Below, one piece after another: positions 8,713-16,892 of a DNA stretch of 23,668 nt. The DNA lies in NCBI GenBank assembly GCA_018398765.1, contig JAHBMJ010001977.1, positions 1 through 23,668 on the forward strand, written 5' to 3'. Under the pieces are notes generated by a model. It did no database searches. It saw only the letters and a list, made by a program, of their open reading frames with translations, and was not told the DNA's origin. Every line of letters begins with the position of its first letter. Position 1 is the stretch's first letter. The translations under genes and the position numbers were made by a program. Source of the DNA: Chromera velia (lineage: Eukaryota; Sar; Chromeraceae).

Positions 8713-9681
8713 ATGTGGGCTCTGAACGTAAGGGGAAGAACGGAGAATTTGGTGCAAAGCCCGCTTTTTGCAGAAGAAACGGAAGGAGCCGACATCCTTT
8801 TTATGAATGAAACTAGAACAGAGAGGACAGTGTACAGTGTCACAGTGAATGGAGGAAGACTGCAAGGAACGAATTTCCTATTAGTAAAGGAGGGAAGAGA
8901 AGTGACGACGACAGGGGGGGTGATGGTATTGATGAGCAGAAAAGCAAGAGAGCTGGGCTTTACGACAGAAAGAGCAACGGAGATAGCGGTATTTGCAGAA
9001 GCACCAGGCTTCCTGCTCTTCATTGGCTTGTATGACCCCCATGAAGAGTCGAACTACGCAGATGAGACATATCTCAACAATTTGGCAGAGAGAATCGAAG
9101 AGAAAAGAGCAGAGAGAGAAAGAAAAGGAGAGAGCAGATCCTCAGAGGTCTGCATAATGGGGGACTTCAACGCCCGCACTGGAAAGAAAACTCCTCTGAT
9201 AGTCTGGACAGGGAAGGGAGGGGGAGAAAGGGAAGAGTAGGCACAAACAGGCAGGAGAGAGGAAGTTTTCAGACCAGAGAGGGAGTCTGAAGACGAGACG
9301 GAGAACACGAAGGGAAGGGCTCTTATTCATTTTTGTGAGATGGTGGGCATTGTTCCTCTGAATGGACTGAGGCGGTGTGCGGTCGAAGAGAGGGGGGAGA
9401 AGGTAGCTTTCAACTTCGATGGATCGTTTACCTTTGACAGGGGGGGAGACAGAGGGAGGTCCCTGATCGACTATGCATGTATGTCTCCTGTGTCTCTGCC
9501 ATCTGTTCTTCTTTTTTCTGTATTTTGTGTATGCTCAGCTCAGTCAGACCATTCAGCTCTTAGATTAGTCCTGAGGGAGGAAGAAAGAGAGAATGAGAGC
9601 AGCGAGGGAAGAGGAAACCGTTACGAGGAAGACAACGAAAGCCAACCAAGAACAGAACAAAAAGAAAAGAAGAAAAGATAG
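8713..9681 (+). pseudogene. LINE AP-like endonuclease domain, interrupted by TAG
   Basis: The ATG at 8713 opens MWALNVRGR, the canonical LINE endonuclease start. In order follow the metal-binding Glu motif DILFMNETR, GGVMVLMS, IGLYDP, GDFNART (9160-9180 region) and, after an in-frame TAG at 9238-9240, the frame continues without shift through GRALIHFCEM, SLIDYACMSP and SDHSALRL. All expected catalytic positions (Asn of LNVRG, Glu of NETR, Asp and Asn of GDFN, Asp and His of SDH) are present, so the stop is the only obvious lesion. The frame then runs into charged linker and ends at TAG 9679-9681. The downstream RT lies in another frame with an 89-bp overlap. Confidence 0.9.
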
Positions 9682-11800
9682 GCAAAAAAAGACAAAAAAG
9701 AGGGAAAAGAGAAAGAAAAACGAGAAAAGAGAAGATCAAATCAAGCCAAGATGGAAGGGAACGCTCACAAAGGAAGGAGAGGAGAGGTATCTCCAAGAGC
9801 TTCAGAAAAGAGTGAAGGAGGAAAAAGTGAGTGAGGTCTTTCAGAAAGCAATGGATATGGAAGGGGGAGAAGAAATAAAGAAAGACTTGCTCGACGAAGC
9901 ATACCAGAAGTTCCAACACATCAGAGAGAAAACCTTCATGTGGGCAACAAGGAAGGAGAAGAAAGAAGAAAGAAAAAGGGAGAGGAAAGAAGAGCCAGCA
10001 GAAGCGCTGAGAGGGGAAGGAAGAAAGCAAATAAGAAAACTCAGAAGAATAGAGAGAAAAGTGAGAGAGGAAATCAGAGGCCTGAAAGCAGAAAGAGAGC
10101 AGAGGGATGAACGAGAAAAAGAGAGCAGCACCTCAGCTCAGGAAGGAGAAAGATTCAGACAGGCATATGAGGAGAGGAGAAAACAGTTAGTCATGATAGA
10201 GAGAGCGCTGAGAAACGCGGTGACGAGAGAGCAACGGAAGGCAGAAAAGAGAAAGGTGGAGAACATAAGAGCCAAAATAAATGAAGGAGGCTGCTGGAAG
10301 GTATGGAGGAGACTCGGTAAGGAAGACAGGAGGGCAGCACCAAGAAAAACAAAAGACAGCATGACGACCCAGCAGGTAGCAGAAGGTTTCAAACAAACGT
10401 ACGAGCTGCCAAAGGAAGAGAAAGAAGAGAGAAAGAGGGAACAAGAAAGAAAAACGACAGTGAGTAGAGCGATTAAGGAGAAAGGATGGCACATAGCAGA
10501 GGAAAAGGAGGTAAGGAAGGCAATGAAAAGAGCAGGTAACCCCAGAAAGGCCGCTGGGAAAGACGGAATGCCCCCAGGAATGCTGAGAACGATGGAAAAA
10601 TCGACTGAGCTGGTATCTTTGTATGTTTTGTTAATTGATGTTGCATATCGTTTTGATTGGTGGCCGAAAGGGTGGAATGACTTGCCGGTGACGGCTCTTC
10701 CAAAACTAGGTAGGTCACTCACACTAATTGGGGGATGGAAGGGAGTGCACCTGGTGGTAGCAGATGTGAAATGGGGGGACATGATCATGAGAACAAAGGT
10801 AGAAAAGGAAGCCAGACAGACGCCATGGCAGTTCGCATATAAGAGAAAGACAGGCACATGCGATGCAATTTTTCTTTTGCTGTTCGTTATTGCTCGAATG
10901 GAAGTGCTCAGTATTGCTTTTGTTAACTTCACACGGGCTTTTGACGAAGTGAGGCTGGAAAAGTTAAAAGAGAAATTAAGAAAGGCAGGGGTAGAGGAAG
11001 GTCTGATCAGATGGGTTGAGGCCTCTCTGGAAAAAGTGAGGGCACGGGTGAAGGGAACGAGCATGTGGTACCCGGAAGACAAAGGACTCAAGCAAGGAGG
11101 CCCGAGCGGCCCTTCCCTTTACTCTGTGTACACACATGACTTGCCAGAGGAAGTAGGAAAGAGGAGAGGACAGAGACGACAGACCGACAGACAGAGACCA
11201 AAGGTGCCGACAGGAGAAAACGGGAGGTGGGTCGATTTCCTTGCCCCTCTGTTTGCAAATGATACAACACTCCTCGAATCCTCAGATAGACAGTTGAACC
11301 TTCTTCTTTCGAACCTTGTAGCCTTTGTAGAACCTCTCCGTCTTCTATTCTCTAACAAGTCGAGATTGGTCCGGTTTGGCCGCATCGCATCAAGAGAGAA
11401 AGAAGAAGTTAGACTGGTGGAGATAGTAATGAAAGAAGCAAGAGAGCAACCCTACCTGGGACTAGTCCTATCCGCCGACTGCAACCTAGAGACCATGATG
11501 GAAGCGTGGTCAATCAAAGCAGAGAGATGCATGCAGGGACTGATGGGGAAGATAAGAAGGGAGGGAGGGATTCCACCCGCTGATTGCTTCAATATATTTA
11601 AACAGACAGTGCGCGCCGTATGGTTGTATGGATACGAAATCCATGCATGCCCAGATAGCGCGTATGCAGAATTCGACGAGAAGCAAAGGAGATTTGTCAG
11701 GTTTGTTTTGCGTTTGAGAAAGAAAGAAAATTGTGACGCGCTGATGATGGAAGGAGGTTTCATTCCGATTGATCTCGAAGTGGCTTCCAGAACGATCTAG
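9593..11800 (+). pseudogene. LINE linker and reverse transcriptase, catalytically altered
   Basis: A frame of 735 codons. Residues 1-290 are an extremely Lys/Glu/Arg-rich, coiled-coil-like linker. RT motifs then follow: KAAGKDGMPPGML (about 318-330), LPKLGR, QFAYKRKTGT, motif A FVNFTRAFDEV with Asn445 (codon 10925-10927) where the family has catalytic Asp, motif B GLKQGGPSGPS (about 496-506), and motif C FANDTTLL with Asn556 (codon 11258-11260) replacing the first Asp of FADD. Both changes are single G-to-A transitions from Asp codons. The frame ends at TAG 11798-11800, and homologous-looking sequence continues in the same frame into the CCHC region. The ATG at 9593 is only the first ATG of the frame. 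The ancestral protein was probably continuous with the endonuclease. Confidence 0.9.
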
Positions 11801-13108
11801 TGGGCAGGGAAGGCTTTAAAGGAGAGAAGAAACGAAGCGGTCGGGCAGGCAATCCTCACATGCCTGAGAGAGGGGGTAGAGAACGAAATGGGGGGGGGGA
11901 GAGGAATACATCCTTTTCATCTTTTCCCTCATCTGAAGCAATGTGCACAGGCACTCTACACAGAGAGAGGAAGGCACCTTTTTGCAAGAGAAAGACTAAA
12001 AGGAAGCGTAGGGCAGAGAGGAACACAGGTAGTCAACGAGAGAGTGGACGGGATAGAGAGATGGCTGCTGCAGAGAATAAAAAATGAGCTAGACGAGAAG
12101 AAGAGAGAGGCGTTTGCACATAGAATAGAAAGAAACATAAGAGAGAAGAGCAGTCAGGAGAAGGCAGAACTGACAGGAGTGATGATGGCTGACGTGCACA
12201 GAAAGGTCTCAAACGGAAACCGTCTCCACTTTTCTTTGTTTGAAGACAAAGCAGGTAGAAAGGTTAGCTCGACAATGAAAATAGACAGAGAGAGAATAGG
12301 GAGAGCCCCTTTTTGCTATACGAGAGTGGCGCCGCGATCAGAACACAGGAGGAGAGCAGCATGCAGGGTAGGAGACAGGGCTGTGGCTGCAACTCAGGGA
12401 AAAATTCCGGTGAGGGGGGGAGAGAAGGTGCCATTACAGAAAAGGATGTGCCAGTTCTGTCGAGGGTGGTTGGGAATCGAGGTGGTGGAAGATGAAATCC
12501 ATCTGGTGACAGAATGTCCTGTTTTTAACAGAGAGAGAGCAGAGATATTCAGAAAGATAGAAGAGAAATGGGACAGCAAGATGGAAGAAAGAGCCAGAAA
12601 GGCAGCCACAGAAAGAGAAGGGCTCAACAGAGAAGAGGAAAAAAGGGACAACTCGACGCTTTTCTGTTTTCTGTTGAATGAATGTCATACCGGAGTGGAT
12701 GAGTTTTTGAGATGGGCGTCATTCAGACGGAGGGTGTTTGAGGAGTGTCCAGGATGGTACGGACACATAGAGGGAGACGCTCTGGCGGCCAGACATACAG
12801 GAATCACCGGAAGGCAGCGGGCGATCGAGAGACTCACAAAAGAATATGAGGAGACAACCAAAGGAGCGTTAGGGTGGGGAAGGAGGGAGCCACAGAAGAA
12901 GATTGATAAAGCAAACAAGAAGAGCGAGGAAGCCCAAATCACATGCTGTTTCAGATCGATTTTCAGGCTGGAAAGCCAACGCGGATCCAGAGCTGTGGCT
13001 CGAACAACGAACAATCATGCAGCAGCGGCCAGGGCAACAGACTCTGGCGGGCCCCGAGGGCGGGGTCTGATACCTCAGCTTAGGCTGGGGAACGCCCCGC
13101 CCTGCTAG
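11801..13108 (+). pseudogene. LINE C-terminal region with CCHC zinc knuckle
   Basis: In frame with the RT after the TAG at 11798, reading WAGKALKERRN and onward without another stop to TAG 13106-13108. A knuckle of the form C-x2-C-x13-H-x4-C (CQFC...HLVTEC) lies at about 12449-12520, the usual nucleic-acid-binding finger downstream of LINE RTs. The rest is Arg/Glu-rich and unrecognised. The last 30 codons overlap the GC-rich 3' hairpin, so the true stop may have been earlier. Confidence 0.85.
13058..13102 (+). other. LINE 3' stem-loop
   Basis: GGGCGGGG (13058-13065) pairs with CCCCGCCC (13095-13102). Inside, CCTCAGC pairs with GCTGGGG (one G-U) around a short loop. Located about 50-115 bp before the insertion's 3' end, it is a candidate recognition hairpin for the element's own RT, by analogy with LINEs that need a 3' stem-loop. 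Confidence 0.6.
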
Positions 13109-13154
13109 CTCTGGCGACAGATAGATATAGCGGGAAGGCCCTAGGGCGGAACAT

Positions 13155-13173
13155 ATCAATCAATCAATCAATC
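13155..13173 (+). repeat. (ATCA)n 3' tail of the LINE
   Basis: Almost five ATCA units directly abut the right target duplication. The LINE ends in a tetranucleotide repeat rather than poly(A). Confidence 0.85.
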
Positions 13174-13272
13174 AAATTAAATTAAAACTCTTTTGAAATT
13201 GTCTTTTCTATCTTCTTTTGACAAATTTCTTGCTTGTGCAATAGAAAGCATACATAATTTTAAATTAACTTT
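13174..13272. repeat. Right 99-bp target site duplication of the LINE
   Basis: Ungapped match to 7726-7824 with three transitions. The homology stops at 13273 (T versus the LINE's first base G at 7825). Confidence 0.9.
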
Positions 13273-13596
13273 TCGGAAATTCAGTATTTTTCTATAAGTA
13301 TTTTTTAGAGCTCCTAATTTTTTCTGATGAAGACAAAAACCAGCTTACCTGTTGAGCAGTTTATTCAACGTTCCCGTCAGAACCACAACCTGCCTAATGT
13401 TTGGGAAACACACAGCGACACAGCCCCACGCAAATCTACAGGCAATCAGACATAATCAGACACTCATGTATGCACTTTCCTAATACTATATAGTAGGCAC
13501 TCTCAAAGATTCAATCACTGGCAGACCCAAAATTGAAAATGCGTTTGCAGTGACGTTCGCAATGCTCGGACCCGCAGCATTTTTTGTTGTTCTTCT
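13273..13596 (-). other. 3' flank and probable 3' UTR of argininosuccinate lyase
   Basis: No coding frame. On the minus strand a canonical AATAAA lies at 13360-13365, about 230 bases after the lyase stop codon. Confidence 0.5.
13360..13365 (-). terminator. Candidate poly(A) signal of the lyase gene
   Basis: AATAAA on the minus strand, downstream of the TAA at 13597-13599. Its use is unproven, and many alveolates do not depend on this hexamer. Confidence 0.35.
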
Positions 13597-13819
13597 TTAC
13601 GCCTCCCTGCGTCTCTTTCCACCCCTCTCGATGTCACCCTCTTCACCATCTTCCCCCCTCTCGTTCGTCTCCCTCTCTTGCGCATCCTGCTTCTTCTTCA
13701 ACTTCTCTTGAAACTCAGCCTTCACGATCTGGTAGGCAGACCTGAAGGCCTCCCCAGCAGCCACTCGACGGTACACTTCGTCTGCACCCGCACACGCGCA
13801 CGCACACACACACGCACAG

Positions 13820-13885
<66 letters not shown>

Positions 13886-14091
13886 ACGCACACGCACACG
13901 CACACGCACACGCACACACGTAAATACATATAAAACACGCTCACGCAATCGGTCTAGCACAACAGCAATCATGCGAGGGTTTTGCAAGAACATTTGAGTC
14001 TTGATAGAAAGGAACAGTGACTGACCAATTTGTCGCCCTGAAAGGCACTCATATGCGCCTTTGACAAGCAAAACTACCCCTCTACGCTCAC

Positions 14092-14122
<31 letters not shown>

Positions 14123-14263
14123 ACCGACCTGTCACAAAGAGCTCCTCTGTCATCGAGGCTCTGCAGACGGATAGGAATACGAAAAACAGTTCTCTTCGCA
14201 AAAAGCCTTTCCTTCTTTCTACTCTTCCGTCCGTCCGTCCTTCCTTCCTTTCTTTCCTTTCTG

Positions 14264-14294
<31 letters not shown>

Positions 14295-14708
14295 GTCTTT
14301 CTGTCTTTCTGTCTTTCTTTTCTTTCTTTCTTTTCTTTCTTTCTTTCTTTTCTTCCTTTCTTTCAAAGAGTCAGCGACAAAGAGCAACAGTGCGAAGGGC
14401 ATGGAAGGAAAAAAAGGAGAGAAAAACCGCAAACACACACGCTGAACAGGCACGCATACGGACACCGAAACACACTTTCTATTCCTGACACGCCAGCACA
14501 CAGAGACAAACACATGGACAAAGAAAACTAGAGACGCACTTCAGGTTCTGTTCCACCGCATGGAGGAAGGGCACAGCTTCCTTCAGCAGCACCAACGTGC
14601 TCTCAGAAAGTTTCACGGCCTGCATAGTCAGTCACATGGACAGGCGGAAGCGGCAAGAGATATGCAATGAAGTCCGAATAGAGCGTGTATGAGCATGTGT
14701 GTGCGGCA

Positions 14709-14754
<46 letters not shown>

Positions 14755-16816
14755 CTCAGACCTTTGTACGGAGCGAGAGCATGCAGGAACCGAGTCCGAA
14801 GAGAAGGAAGGAAACGTCAGAAGAAGCCCCCAACAGCATACAACCATGGACTGCATTGGAAAAGCTGTCCCCTTCCAGTTGAAGAAAGAGAAAGCGGCGG
14901 AAGAACATACTCAAAGGATGGACATGCCAACAAACGCAGAGCACAAAAACAAAGACCCTAAAGCGACCACCAACACCAACATGTATCTATCATCTTTCCC
15001 TCTTTCTCCCGCCTCCAGGCCCCAAACCCCCCCTCACCTCCACGAACGCCTTCTTCGTTGTTTGGAGGTCCCTGTGATACCCGCTTCCGAGCCCCGCGAC
15101 CACCTGTGTGACTTGTTGCTGAAGGGAAAAGAAGACTGCAGGAACGAAGCAAAAAGACCACCTGTGTGACCTGTTGCTGAAGGGAAAAGAAGACTGCAGG
15201 AACGAAGGAAAAAGATATTATAGACAGAAATGGTCACACACTCAAAAAGAACATAAACAAATATTGAAACAAAAAACACTCAATGGAACCGGAAGAAGAC
15301 TAACGGCAAGGCAACATTTCCTCAAAAGAGACAGAGGCAGAAAGAGAGTGGATCTGGTACATTTCTATGGCTAGGGCAGCTGCTGAAGGGCAAGAAGGCC
15401 GAACGCACTCTTGTGTAGGACTGACGTCGCAGAAGGACCTCAGTGATGCGTGAAAGAGCGAGAGGGGCTTTCGAGGAAAGAAACACTTGGAGCACGAGGA
15501 AGGAAGCAAGCTGCCAGGCACTTCTCGTTCTCTTCTATTTCTCTGGTTGGACCCTAGAGAGAGAGAGAGAGAGAGAAGGCAAACCGACTGACTTCTTCCA
15601 TTTGCTCTCATGATCTCAAACAGGTCGTAGTTCTTTTTTTGGGGCATGATCGAGCTGCCTGCAACTCAATTGTATTCATCGACACTCCACACTCATTGAA
15701 GGTCTATCGGTCAGCCACAAGATGCCACGACGGACAAATCTCACACGAGGAACAACACAAAAAGAGACGCGCTCTTTCGATCGATCTTTACCCTCAAGGT
15801 CTGTCGATCCTGCTGTATCCTTTCTTCAACAGCATTCCATGAACAAATTCTTTTTGTTTGTGGCACAAATTCCAGTCACGAAAGGAAGCATCGATGAAGT
15901 TCCGAAAATAAAGAAGAAATGACAGGAGATCCGGAAGTCGCGGAACGATGTATATGCACATTTGTCGATTTATGCATGTAGTGCGAATAACCCTCGTGAT
16001 TCACAAGAATGCATCCATCAACGCAAGTGATCCCAAAGGGACCAGACGGACCTGTCACGAATTCATCCGGAAGCCTGAAGAACGAGAACTCCTGCAAGCA
16101 AGCAAACAACGTCAACAAAACAAAGAAGTCACAAAGACAACCTTAATTAACCACGTTAATGAAGCCACAAGTCCTCCTGGGCATCCATGAGGAAGGATGA
16201 CTCAAGGGCGAAAGAAAAAAAAGTAACAGACACGTCTACCCATAGAGTCGATACCTCGGATAAATCAAACGCGGCTGCTATGGTGAGGAAAAAACAAAAC
16301 GATCTGACCCCGGATTCTCTTCCTCCAACCCCTTCAGATAGTTTTCCTGCTGACCTGCTGGGTGAACATCATGACGTCTACCGCAAATCTGCACGGGAGT
16401 TTTCAAAAACGGAAAAGGAAAAAGAAGACCCAGATCAGTCTCGAGCGACGGCAGAGCGATGAGGCACAAGAAAGAGCAGAACAAGGTTCGGTCTGCCTGC
16501 CTCTCTATCTCTGCGATACTTCTCTTAGACACTGAAGAGAAGGATTCATCTGCACCGTACACATCTGCATAAGCCCGTCTGGAGTCATCAACTGTCTCTC
16601 TGTCTGTTTCACGGCAAGCAAGCAAAAGCCTGTATCAGTGCCACCAGAAGCTCAAGAGCGTCTGCAAGCCTCTTTCACCCCCCCCACCCAAGCCCCGCGT
16701 ACGACTTCTCACCACACGACACCACTCCGCTCATCCATCTTGCCACTCACCGGGTGCAGATCACCATGGGTCCGCAGAGCGCCTGCAAGACATTTTGTCC
16801 GTGGTGGTAGTATGCG

Positions 16817-16892
<76 letters not shown>

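Larger units (their letters stand above)
7825..13173 (+). mobile_element. APE-type non-LTR retrotransposon (LINE), nearly full-length, inactive
   Basis: A 5.35-kb insertion bounded exactly by the 99-bp direct repeats. The order is an 0.9-kb leader with a hairpin and (TTC)n tract, AP-like endonuclease (8713-9681), charged linker plus reverse transcriptase (9593-11800), a C-terminal region with a CCHC zinc knuckle (11801-13108), a GC-rich 3' hairpin and an (ATCA)n tail (13155-13173). No RNase H domain is seen. The coding part carries two in-frame TAG codons (9238-9240, 11798-11800), one frame change near 9593-9681, and Asn at two catalytic Asp positions of RT, so it cannot be autonomous. Orientation is convergent to the argininosuccinate lyase gene. 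Confidence 0.92.

Noticed and set aside
13715-14071. Cys/Val-rich and Thr/His-rich frames over the CA repeat
   Set aside because: Translation of a microsatellite. Only the exon 14 part is supported as coding.
15118-15119. Exon 11 acceptor at CCCTTCAG|CAACAAG
   Set aside because: It keeps frame only with a less likely exon 10 donor and leaves the protein several residues short. CTGCAG at 15136 with the GTCAGT donor restores the family length (RANGRIFFSLQQQ).
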